From assembly GCA_034430895.1 (NCBI GenBank), contig DAOUDW010000034.1, positions 62,001 to 126,000 on the forward strand: a DNA stretch of 64,000 nt, given 5' to 3'. Below, piece by piece: positions 51,378 to 59,633 of this stretch. Position 1 is the stretch's first letter; every line of letters starts with the position of its first letter. The position numbers were made by a program, and so were the translations under genes. Below the pieces are notes generated by a model. The model was not told where the DNA came from. It saw only the letters and a list, made by a program, of their open reading frames with translations, and did no database searches. Source of the DNA: WVZH01 sp034430895 (GTDB lineage Bacteria > Chloroflexota > Anaerolineae > Anaerolineales > E44-bin32).

Positions 51378-53753
51378 ATGCAGAATAAGAAATGGATAAT
51401 AAGGCCTGAGGTTTTTGCCATCATCTTCATGTGGTTGGTGGTGTTCGAATGGTTCGGGACAGGATTACCTCAAATCCATTATCTGATTCGAATCTCATAT
51501 TTATTAATTCTATTCCAATGGCTGGTTGCTAAATTCAAAAGTCGAGATGATTTTCCCATTCCCAAAGCTGCTATTCCATTAGCTTTGATCTTATTTCAGC
51601 AAATCATTTCAATCCCGAATTCACCGCTGCCTTTTCACGGTCTCGAAGTCGTGCTTGGATATTTGATTTTAGGAATTGGATTCCTATACTTGCTGGATCT
51701 CCTACGGCATGATATTGAACCACGAAAGCTGGAGATCACGTTCTTCTCCATGGCGGCTGTCTTCTGTCTGTTTAATCTCTTGGATATTTTGAATTGGTTC
51801 AGGTCATGGTGGGATATCAGCGGATCAATGCTTTCATTACCACCCTTCGGGTATCGTCTTAAGGGTGTCTTCCTGCATCACGCCAACGTTGAAGCGGCGT
51901 TTTTGAATTTGGTTGTGCCATTGATTTTTGTGCGTCTACTTTGTCAGCGTAAGTTATTCCAACGCTTCCTTTGGCTGTTGTTCATGGTGATTATCGTGAT
52001 CGTGGAATACTTTGCTTCTTCTCGAGGGGGTTGGTTAGCAGCGATATCCGGTTTGGGTGTGACGAGCATCTTGCTTCTCGCGCCGGTTTTGAAACGTGCG
52101 AAAGATACGGGTTTATCCCTGTTTAAGGATTGGTTCAGTTCGAAAGGACGTCTGATTTCAACCGTAATATTGCTCACAATCCTCATTGTTGGGGGGAGTG
52201 TTTTTCTGGGGCAATTGCGTTCCACGAGTCATGCGCCGATCGCTTCTGCAAGAAGCGAGATCTGGAATACTTCTTGGCAGATTTTCAAGGAATCACCGAT
52301 TTTCGGAAATGGTGCGGGATCGATGCACATATTGCCTGTGGTGGAAGATCAACTACCACCTGGTTTCTACCTCGTTCATGCACATAACGTACTGCTTCAA
52401 GTCGCGGCTGAAAATGGTGTGATCGGTGTTGGATTGCTTATGGCTGCTGTGGGATGGGGATTGAAGGCATTCTTCCACTCTTGGCGAAGCGTAGAAGGAC
52501 AAGCCCGCATCGATCTGGCCGCCTATGCCGGTGTCTGGGTGGGTATGGGGGTTCATAACCTCGTCGATGTTGCTTTTGAAGCCCCAATCTACATCTTGGC
52601 TACGGGGGTCTTTCTCGCATTTGTGTATCGACATGCTCCGGCTGCGGAGCACGTCAAGTTGCACAGGCGATGGATTCTGTCCGGTGCGGGAATATTTCTC
52701 TGCGTATATCTCATTGGCATCCTCTTTACGCTGCGTGGCTCGATTGCTCATCAGCGCGGTGTGGCGGATGCTGCTGAAAATAATGATTGGCAGGGCGTAA
52801 GCGAAAACCTGTGTGAGGCCGTGGATCAAAATCCTCATAATTCTTACTTCTATTTTCAATGTGCGCTGGCAAAGGCGCGCGTCTACCAGGACTCTGGCGA
52901 AGCGGAGATGCTCCAATCCGCAATTGAGATTCTCGAAGAAGGTTTGCAGATCGACCCCTATTGGCCAGTTCATCGAGCAAATCTGGCCATACTTCAGTGG
53001 GAGGATGGCCAGACTTCGCAAGCCATCGAGACCATGCTTCAAGCTACAATCGATGCGCCGAATAACGCCGTCTTTACGCTCAACTTGGGGTCGATGTATG
53101 CATCACTGGGGCAGAATGAGGAGGCCGCCGAAGCGTACCAACATGCATTACGAAACGATCCATGGCTGATTGATTCGCTTTTTATGAGCTCGGACAATCT
53201 CCGATCTGAATTGATGCCAGTGTCGCCGGAAGATGCAACGGTAGCTCGCCGAAAGCAAATGGCCTGGGAAGGTTGGATTCATCTGCACGCCGGTCGATAC
53301 AACCAGGCAGAGGAATCATTTCAGCAATCTTTGTGGATAAGCCCCGATTATGGTTTGGCATACGCAGGCCTGGCTTTACTCGCCGAAGCACGAGGCGAAC
53401 CGGAGCAGGCTCGAATAGATGCGGGTACCGCGGTGATCGCGGACGTGGACACGCCACGGGTATATCTTGCTGCCGGCCAGATCGCCGAACGTCAAGGTCG
53501 AACGGAAGAAGCAACCAGAATGTATCTCCTGACGTACTGGAGCGCATCCCATACATCGTTCTCGAAACAGTACTATGCCAGCGTCTATCGCCGCCTGGCG
53601 CTTCCTTTCGATCTTGTTCCCCAAACCGAATTGGGGATATTAACGGATGATATGCTGCAGTCTTTCAATACGCTGGCGGATGAGCTTGAGGAACTTGGGC
53701 AAGATGATCTTGCACAGCAGGTGCAAGATTGGGTTGTAGAAAACACGCCATAG
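51378..53753 (+). CDS. O-antigen ligase/polymerase-like membrane protein with TPR domain
   Basis: A 791-residue protein. About twelve helices (residues 1-450) contain a Wzy_C ligase signature with LVHAHNVLLQVAAENGVIG, where the His in HAHN is expected to be catalytic. Residues 490-780 are TPR repeats (for example QAIETMLQATIDAPNNAVFTLNLGSMYASLG). The joined TPR part is probably extracytoplasmic or peripheral and could bind partner enzymes. ATG 51378 follows GGAG. It is likely to polymerise or attach the glycan made by the locus. A bidirectional terminator follows. Confidence 0.87.
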   Translation: MQNKKWIIRPEVFAIIFMWLVVFEWFGTGLPQIHYLIRISYLLILFQWLVAKFKSRDDFPIPKAAIPLALILFQQIISIPNSPLPFHGLEVVLGYLILGIGFLYLLDLLRHDIEPRKLEITFFSMAAVFCLFNLLDILNWFRSWWDISGSMLSLPPFGYRLKGVFLHHANVEAAFLNLVVPLIFVRLLCQRKLFQRFLWLLFMVIIVIVEYFASSRGGWLAAISGLGVTSILLLAPVLKRAKDTGLSLFKDWFSSKGRLISTVILLTILIVGGSVFLGQLRSTSHAPIASARSEIWNTSWQIFKESPIFGNGAGSMHILPVVEDQLPPGFYLVHAHNVLLQVAAENGVIGVGLLMAAVGWGLKAFFHSWRSVEGQARIDLAAYAGVWVGMGVHNLVDVAFEAPIYILATGVFLAFVYRHAPAAEHVKLHRRWILSGAGIFLCVYLIGILFTLRGSIAHQRGVADAAENNDWQGVSENLCEAVDQNPHNSYFYFQCALAKARVYQDSGEAEMLQSAIEILEEGLQIDPYWPVHRANLAILQWEDGQTSQAIETMLQATIDAPNNAVFTLNLGSMYASLGQNEEAAEAYQHALRNDPWLIDSLFMSSDNLRSELMPVSPEDATVARRKQMAWEGWIHLHAGRYNQAEESFQQSLWISPDYGLAYAGLALLAEARGEPEQARIDAGTAVIADVDTPRVYLAAGQIAERQGRTEEATRMYLLTYWSASHTSFSKQYYASVYRRLALPFDLVPQTELGILTDDMLQSFNTLADELEELGQDDLAQQVQDWVVENTP

Positions 53754-53802
53754 ACGACGATCTGCTCAATGCCTTGATAATAATGTACCACGCTGGAAAA
53801 AC

Positions 53803-53836
53803 AAAAAGGCTCGGAACTCTCCGAGCCTTTTTTATT
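53803..53836. terminator. Bidirectional intrinsic terminator
   Basis: A perfect 13-bp stem (AAAAAGGCTCGGA / TCCGAGCCTTTTT) with a 4-nt loop. T runs follow on both strands (TTTTTT plus; TTTTTGTTTTT minus). It ends both the ligase gene and hppA. Confidence 0.95.
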
Positions 53837-53849
53837 ACATTTATCCGAT

Positions 53850-56192
53850 TTACGAACTTGGTTCTGAGATATCTGCCAAGCTCGGCGCAGTGCGCTTGCT
53901 TTGATAGATCGCCCAAACCAGGACGAGGACAAGCACGGCTGCAACGGAGATCACGCCAAAATCCAGGTTTCGGTATTGAACCGCAATGGGTGCGATGATC
54001 ACCGAGACCAGGTTGACAACCTTGATCATGGGGTTCAAGGCGGGACCGGCGGTATCTTTCATCGGGTCACCAACCGTATCACCGATCACACTCGCCATAT
54101 GCCGCTCCGAACCTTTTCCGGTATTGTTGGCTGGATCGGAAGGTTCGTCTTCGATCACTTTCTTGGCATTGTCCCAGGCGCCGCCGGCGTTGTTCATGAA
54201 TACGGCGAGCAGCTGACCGGAGAGGATAATGCCTCCCAGGAAACCGCCAAGGGCTTCAACCTGTAAAACCAAACCGACGACGATCGGTGTTACTACGCCA
54301 AGCAACGCCAGTGAAACAAGTTCTTTCTGCGCGGCAGCCGTAGCGATGGCAACGGGTCGGTTGTAATCCGGTTCAACCTTACCCTCGAGTACGCCGAGTT
54401 TGAACTGACGCCGGGCCTCTTCTACGATGAGTGAGGAAGCTCGACTAACGGCGTTGATGGCGAAGGACGAGAACAACCAGGGCAGCGCGCCACCAATCAG
54501 CATGCCGACAAAGACCTGTGGAACGTCGATGCGAATGCCGGTGGAACTGATTTGATCGGCCAAGGCAATACCAGCTGTGAGTTGCGCGCGGCTGACGTCA
54601 ACGATGTAGGATCCGAACAGCGCCACCGCCGCGATCACGGCCGAGCCAATGGCAACACCTTTGGTAATTGCTTTGGTTGTATTTCCCACGGCGTCGAGAT
54701 CGGCCATGATTCGCTTGGCCTGGACGGTCTCCTTGTCGTTCATATCTTGCCAGGACATTTCGCCGATGCCGTTGGCGTTATCGGAAATCGGGCCGAAGGA
54801 ATCCATCGCCACGTTGTTGCCTGTAAGGGTAAGCATGCCAATACCGGTCATGGCTACACCGTAAAGAATGTAGGTGACCTGTTGGCTTCCTTCGATTCCG
54901 GGAATCGTGCCGAAAATCAAGATCGATGAAAAGATCGTCACTGCGATGACGAGAACAGACCAAACGCTGGATTCGTATCCGATGGCGATACCGGAAAGGA
55001 TGGTCGTCGCTGGTCCCGTGTCTGCAGCTTTCTTGATCTCTTGGACTGGTGCGTTGTGGCTGCTGGTGAAGTATTCCGTGATGCGGTCGATGGCGATGGC
55101 CAAGAGAACACCAACTGTGGTTGCTGCAAAAGGCCGCCACCAGCCGCCAGGGATATCCTGCAGATAAAAGATGGCCAGCACGAGAAAACTAACGATCGAA
55201 ATAGCTGCGGAAGTCAGGAAACCTCGGAAGATGGACTTCATTGCATCGCCGCTCTTCCCGGGGGAACTTTTTACGGCGTAGGTGCCGAAGATCGAGGACA
55301 GCACGCCGATGCCTCGTACGAGGAGCGGATAGATAATCCAGTGCAGATCCTTTGTGATGTGCCAGAGTGCGATGGCCAGGATCAACGCGGACACGATCGT
55401 GACTTCGTAGGATTCGAAAATGTCCGCCGCCATTCCGGCACAGTCTCCAACGTTGTCGCCCACCAGGTCGGCGACAACGGCCGGGTTGCGGGGATCATCT
55501 TCGGGGATGCCCGCTTCGATTTTACCTACCAGGTCGGCGCCAACGTCAGCCGCCTTGGTATAAATACCGCCGCCTACTCGCATGAATAATGCCAGCAGGG
55601 TGCCGCCAAAACCAAAGCCCAGCAGAGCGTCGGGGGCTGCGATACCGAAGACGATGAATATGGCCGTCCCGCCGAGCAAGCCCAGGCCATCCGTCAGCAT
55701 GCCGGTGATCGTGCCGGAGCGGTAGGCGATGCGCAGTGCGTCTCCGAACGATACTCGCGCGGCGGATGCCACGCGCACGTTTCCTTGCACCGCCATGCGC
55801 ATACCGATTTGCCCGACAGCCAGACTGAAGCCCGCGCCCATGACAAATGCGAGCGCCCGGCCGAGGCCAACGATCAGGGTAATTTCATCTTCGCTTCTGC
55901 CTGCAAAGCGTTCCATTGCTTCCGGTGTGGGTTCGACGATATAGACGGAAAGAAATAATGCAACCGTGAGTACAACAATCAGAGGCAGGATCGATTTCAA
56001 CTGCCGGCCGAGGTATGCGTCGGCTCCCGTTCGGATTGCTCCCCATACCTCCTGCATCTTTTTCGTCCCTTTATCTTCACGCAGCACCTGAGAACGCAGA
56101 AATACCGCATAAAGCAAACCAATGATCGCTACCCCCATTACCCCCCACACAGCGACCTGTTCGAATTGTTTTATACCTTCCATTGTGAACAT
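53850..56192 (-). CDS. hppA: Membrane-bound proton-pumping pyrophosphatase, K+-independent type
   Basis: A 780-residue enzyme of about sixteen helices that couples pyrophosphate hydrolysis to ion export. Signatures are KAADVGADLVGKIEAG, GDNVGDCAGMAADIFE, DNANGIGEMS and SSFAINAVSRASS. The residue that sets potassium dependence (position 460 in the Carboxydothermus numbering) is Lys in GNTTKAITKG, which marks the K+-independent, proton-pumping form. AGGAGGAG lies before ATG 56190-56192. A consensus promoter with a palindrome is upstream. It saves biosynthetic pyrophosphate energy under low-energy conditions. Confidence 0.95.
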   Translation of the reverse strand: MFTMEGIKQFEQVAVWGVMGVAIIGLLYAVFLRSQVLREDKGTKKMQEVWGAIRTGADAYLGRQLKSILPLIVVLTVALFLSVYIVEPTPEAMERFAGRSEDEITLIVGLGRALAFVMGAGFSLAVGQIGMRMAVQGNVRVASAARVSFGDALRIAYRSGTITGMLTDGLGLLGGTAIFIVFGIAAPDALLGFGFGGTLLALFMRVGGGIYTKAADVGADLVGKIEAGIPEDDPRNPAVVADLVGDNVGDCAGMAADIFESYEVTIVSALILAIALWHITKDLHWIIYPLLVRGIGVLSSIFGTYAVKSSPGKSGDAMKSIFRGFLTSAAISIVSFLVLAIFYLQDIPGGWWRPFAATTVGVLLAIAIDRITEYFTSSHNAPVQEIKKAADTGPATTILSGIAIGYESSVWSVLVIAVTIFSSILIFGTIPGIEGSQQVTYILYGVAMTGIGMLTLTGNNVAMDSFGPISDNANGIGEMSWQDMNDKETVQAKRIMADLDAVGNTTKAITKGVAIGSAVIAAVALFGSYIVDVSRAQLTAGIALADQISSTGIRIDVPQVFVGMLIGGALPWLFSSFAINAVSRASSLIVEEARRQFKLGVLEGKVEPDYNRPVAIATAAAQKELVSLALLGVVTPIVVGLVLQVEALGGFLGGIILSGQLLAVFMNNAGGAWDNAKKVIEDEPSDPANNTGKGSERHMASVIGDTVGDPMKDTAGPALNPMIKVVNLVSVIIAPIAVQYRNLDFGVISVAAVLVLVLVWAIYQSKRTAPSLADISEPSS

Positions 56193-56223
56193 TGAATTAG
56201 ACTCCTCCTAGATTAAGTTGATG

Positions 56224-56257
56224 TGAAACGGGAGTTTTCATTCTAAAAGCCGTTTCA
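56224..56257. promoter_or_regulatory. Operator-like palindrome over the hppA promoter
   Basis: TGAAACGG and CCGTTTCA, perfect 8-bp arms with 18 nt between. The two arms lie on either side of the hppA -10 box, one in the spacer and one just after the expected start site. Confidence 0.55.
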
Positions 56258-56268
56258 TTTACTGTCAA
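56240..56268 (-). promoter_or_regulatory. Promoter of hppA
   Basis: TTGACA (56263-56268), 17-nt spacer and TAGAAT (56240-56245) on the minus strand; one mismatch from consensus in total. Confidence 0.85.
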
Positions 56269-56352
56269 GCAATTTCTATTATTGGAAAAGGTAAACACTT
56301 GCGTAACTTCGTAGAAAAATGTGTGTGGATAGAAGCGTTGGGAAAATGGCTA

Positions 56353-56382
56353 TTGACTCACAGGCGTAATTTTTTGTATAGT
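56353..56382 (+). promoter_or_regulatory. Promoter-like element without an obvious gene
   Basis: TTGACT (56353-56358), 18-nt spacer, TATAGT (56377-56382). The next plus-strand gene with clear coding character is rpoD at 57004, more than 600 nt away. It may start a long rpoD leader or a small RNA. Confidence 0.45.
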
Positions 56383-56991
56383 GTGCTCTGCGATTGAAAT
56401 ATTTCATGAGATCGGTGTGTGCAGTAAGTGCTCGCGCGATCAGGAGAACTAAGCTGTACATTCAGGAAGTATAATCGGGAGGTATTGGCAAGAGACAGGT
56501 TTTTTCGGGAGTTTTATCGTAACGCTTATCGAAAATGTCCATTGTATGGTATTGTAACTATACAGATATGCAATGCGGAATCCGATGCCAATTACGGTCA
56601 CTCGGGCGCAGATAAATGCATTCGTAGAGGGGGCAAGCGGATCCATTTTCAAACCATTATCATCATGTACGGTGTGAGCCGATAACAGATTTTCGTTCGT
56701 TATCTGCGTTCCGATCGATTGGCGAAGCAAGATGATGTCATTGCCTTGACCATCCTGCGAAGAACCAGGCAGCGATTTCAAACGTATTTCAGCATCGGCA
56801 AACACACTCAACCTATTGATCGATTGACCAATAATTCAAGCGATAGGATCATCGTCGATTCGAGGGGGTTTTGAGTTGTTTGTAAAAGAATAGATCAACG
56901 TTACCATTTGATTTTGAACCGTTCAGGTGGATGAAGAGAGAAGTCATATAAAAATCAATGTGCTGTATCGGCTGAGAAAGGGTCGTTTTGG
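56383..56991. other. Intergenic region without a convincing gene
   Basis: The stretch between hppA and rpoD holds only short open frames of poor amino-acid character, including one of about 120 codons on the minus strand (56449-56811). No RNA gene, transposase remnant or repeat is recognised. It probably contains rpoD control signals and possibly a small RNA downstream of the promoter-like element at 56353-56382. Confidence 0.6.
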
Positions 56992-56997
56992 TATAAA
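56992..56997 (+). promoter_or_regulatory. Extended -10 box before rpoD (leaderless type)
   Basis: TGG-TATAAA: an extended -10 ending 6 nt before ATG 57004, with no ribosome binding site between. Confidence 0.5.
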
Positions 56998-57003
56998 CTG
57001 AAT

Positions 57004-58305
57004 ATGAGCGTAGAGATGACAGAAGAGAAAAAAGGTAGAAAGCAGAAGAATAAAACAACGAAACAGGCTGACAAGCAGACTGATTTCGAGGCGCGCTTCG
57101 ATCTCCATGATGACGTGAATCCATATTCCGAAGAAGAACATCCCGGGATTGGTCGACTCGTCGAACTGGGGAAAGAACGGGGATATGTAACCATCGATGA
57201 TATCCTCATGATCTTTCCTGAAGTGGAACGCGACATTGATCAACTCGAAGATGCATACGCGGCGTTAATCAGTGCAGGTGTGAAAATTCACGATGATGAA
57301 CGCAAAGGCGCAAAGGACGAGACCCAGCAAGAAGAATCCACGGATCAGAATGGTTCAGCTGCCGAATTGGAAGAAGAAAACTATCTTTCTGCCGTGGATA
57401 CGGATGACACAGTGGGGCTCTATCTAAAGGAAGTCGGACGTGTGCCGTTGTTGACGGCTGAAGAAGAAGTATCGCTGGCGAAACGAATCGAAAGAGGGCG
57501 AACGGCGAGAGAAAAGCTGGCAGAAAATTCGGTATCGCTAACAAAGAGACGCGAATACCAAATGCTCATAGAAGATGGTTGGGCTGCGCGAGAGCATCTG
57601 ATCACTGCCAATTCTCGCCTGGTGATCAGTGTCGCCAAGAAGTACATGCGCAGAGGGGTGCCTTTCCTGGACTTGATTCAGGAAGGGAATATCGGATTGA
57701 TCCGGGCAGCGAAGAAATTCGATTACCGCCGAGGGCATAAATTCTCCACGTATGCAACATGGTGGATCCGACAAGCTGTAACCCGGGCGATCGCCGACCA
57801 AGGGCGTACAATCCGTGTGCCGGTTCATATGGGAGATCAGATCAACAAGCTGCTGCGGATTTCGCATCAATTAACGCAGGAATTGGGAAGAGATCCGACG
57901 ACGGAAGAGCTTGCCAAGTCTTTAGATGTACCGACGAAAAAAGTTGAAAACATGATCCAGGTAGCACGAAGACCGCTTTCGCTGGAGACGCCCACGGATG
58001 AGGAAGAAGATTCTGAACTGGGTGATTTCATCGAAGATTCTGATTCTCCCGCACCCCCTGATGCCGTCATGCACAATTTACTTAGGGAGCATCTGCGTGA
58101 TGTGCTCACAAATCTTCCTCCCAGAGAAGTTCACATCCTGCAGCTTCGTTATGGACTGATGGATGGTCAGAGCTATACGTTGGAAGAAGTGGGGCGTAAG
58201 ATGGGCGTGACGCGTGAGCGCGTGCGTCAAATTGAAGCGCAGGCGCTGAACCGACTGCGTCATCCGGGTCATCGTCGTAAATTGGTCGATTACTTGCGAG
58301 ATTGA
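57004..58305 (+). CDS. rpoD: Primary RNA polymerase sigma factor (sigma-70/RpoD)
   Basis: A 433-residue primary sigma factor. Residues 40-90 resemble region 1.1 (GIGRLVELGKERGYVTIDDILMIFP). Region 1.2 is VGLYLKEVGRVPLLTAEEEVSLA; region 2 carries ANSRLVISVAKKYMRRGVPFLDLIQEGNIGL and the -10-binding FSTYATWWIRQAVTRAI; region 3 is DQINKLLRISHQL; region 4 has LREVHILQLRYGL-type sequence and the -35-binding TLEEVGRKMGVTRERVRQIEA. It lacks the large non-conserved insert of proteobacterial RpoD. It is monocistronic, with its terminator inside the convergent gene. Confidence 0.96.
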   Translation: MSVEMTEEKKGRKQKNKTTKQADKQTDFEARFDLHDDVNPYSEEEHPGIGRLVELGKERGYVTIDDILMIFPEVERDIDQLEDAYAALISAGVKIHDDERKGAKDETQQEESTDQNGSAAELEEENYLSAVDTDDTVGLYLKEVGRVPLLTAEEEVSLAKRIERGRTAREKLAENSVSLTKRREYQMLIEDGWAAREHLITANSRLVISVAKKYMRRGVPFLDLIQEGNIGLIRAAKKFDYRRGHKFSTYATWWIRQAVTRAIADQGRTIRVPVHMGDQINKLLRISHQLTQELGRDPTTEELAKSLDVPTKKVENMIQVARRPLSLETPTDEEEDSELGDFIEDSDSPAPPDAVMHNLLREHLRDVLTNLPPREVHILQLRYGLMDGQSYTLEEVGRKMGVTRERVRQIEAQALNRLRHPGHRRKLVDYLRD

Positions 58306-59633
58306 TTGGGCTCTTGCGTTTGATCTGACAGGCCGCCGGTTCGTCGTGCGGCCTGTTTTTGTGTTAACTGCAGCAGCTCTTCAATACTGTATGCCGCCCA
58401 AAGGCAAATGAAGGGCACCATGGGAATCCAATAGCGTTGGTATGGCAGCGGGATTGCGATGAGTAGGGAAACTATTTGTACGGTGGTCGCCAATAGGAGA
58501 AGTGCTCGCTTGCGCTTACCCTGACGGTCACGTGCGAGTGTCAAATAACGCAAGCCCAGGACTATGCCAAGAATGGTCAGGAGGAGCAATAAACCGGCTC
58601 CCAGGGGATTGCGGAATAAATTGTGCAGTGAGTCGGCCAGGTAGGCATTAACCATAGGCGCGATTTGTGTTTGATAATTCCCTACCTCTTCGAATTGCAG
58701 CGGCGAAAGATATAAATGTCCCAGCATAACCGCGGTTCTCATTGGGAATGTGTCCAGAACCTGAGCCGGCTGCAGCTCTCGCAGCGTGTTTACTTGCCTT
58801 TCTACGAATTCCTGGCGGGCATTCCAGATTTGTGTGAATGCCTGGATAGGATCTGTCCATGCGATCGGACTGAGAATGAAAATCGTTAGCGCTGCGACGG
58901 TAGCATAAATCAGGATATTCCGAAGGATTCGTGAGCGATTCGATGACTCATGAGAAGGTATCCAAACGCAAGCCAGGAAATTAATCAGCAGCAATGGGGC
59001 GCAGGAATATTTCGCTGAAGCTGCCAGTGCTGCCCCCAAACCCGCTAGCCAGGGTTTGCGATCGGCTTCGAACATGCCCAGGATGGCCATGCACACGCCG
59101 AAAGTCAGTACTCCTTCTGCCATTGCCCTTCGATTATGAAGCAAGATGAGCGCGTTCGTAGCGAAGAGGAAAACTGCAGCGTATCCCATCGTTCTGCTCC
59201 GCAATGTCACGCCGATGCGATACAGCAGGAGCAGACTGAACGGAAACAGCAGTGTGATGGTCAGTCGACTTGCAGTGAGTAGTGCATCTGCTGGCAGGGC
59301 ACCCGTTGCTTGATTTTCTTGCCAGGTCTTCGACCAATCCCAATCGGTGGATACAGCGTCCGCGCCGTAGCCTGCAAGACGTCTTCCCATCCCAAGCACG
59401 TACTTGGTCAGCGGGGCATTAAGTGCTCTGTATGTCTGATCGTAATCATCCGGATTCGAGGAATCCCAGGCGAGCGAGAGCGGCTCCGTGAGTAAGCTTT
59501 CGAATTCGCGACTCTGGTACAGCAGCGAACTCTCATCCGGATGAAAGGGGACACTCTCGACACCCTGCGCTATCCAAACGATATAGACGGCAAACAGGAT
59601 GGGGATAAAGAGGAGACGAATATAACGTTTCAT
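58290..59633 (-). CDS. GT-C-like membrane glycosyltransferase (GT39/PMT-type)
   Basis: A 447-residue polytopic protein with about ten helices. The first loop has VPFHPDESSLLYQSREF, in which the HPDE pattern supplies the acidic pair typical of GT-C enzymes that use polyprenyl-phosphate sugars. A later LPYQRYWIPMVPFICLWAAYSIEELL is the usual end of the family. Its last residues overlap the 3' end of rpoD by 16 nt. It is second in a two-gene operon, starting in an ATGA overlap with the preceding gene. Acceptor unknown. Confidence 0.85.
   Translation of the reverse strand: MKRYIRLLFIPILFAVYIVWIAQGVESVPFHPDESSLLYQSREFESLLTEPLSLAWDSSNPDDYDQTYRALNAPLTKYVLGMGRRLAGYGADAVSTDWDWSKTWQENQATGALPADALLTASRLTITLLFPFSLLLLYRIGVTLRSRTMGYAAVFLFATNALILLHNRRAMAEGVLTFGVCMAILGMFEADRKPWLAGLGAALAASAKYSCAPLLLINFLACVWIPSHESSNRSRILRNILIYATVAALTIFILSPIAWTDPIQAFTQIWNARQEFVERQVNTLRELQPAQVLDTFPMRTAVMLGHLYLSPLQFEEVGNYQTQIAPMVNAYLADSLHNLFRNPLGAGLLLLLTILGIVLGLRYLTLARDRQGKRKRALLLLATTVQIVSLLIAIPLPYQRYWIPMVPFICLWAAYSIEELLQLTQKQAARRTGGLSDQTQEPNQSRK
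58328..58361 (+). terminator. Intrinsic terminator of rpoD inside a convergent coding region
   Basis: ACAGGCCGC / GCGGCCTGT, a perfect 9-bp stem with 11-nt loop and TTTTT. It lies within the C-terminal codons of the minus-strand GT-C gene. Confidence 0.85.

Noticed and set aside
56449..56811. 120-codon minus-strand open frame in the hppA-rpoD gap
   Set aside because: Its amino-acid composition is erratic, it has no ribosome binding site and no recognisable motif.
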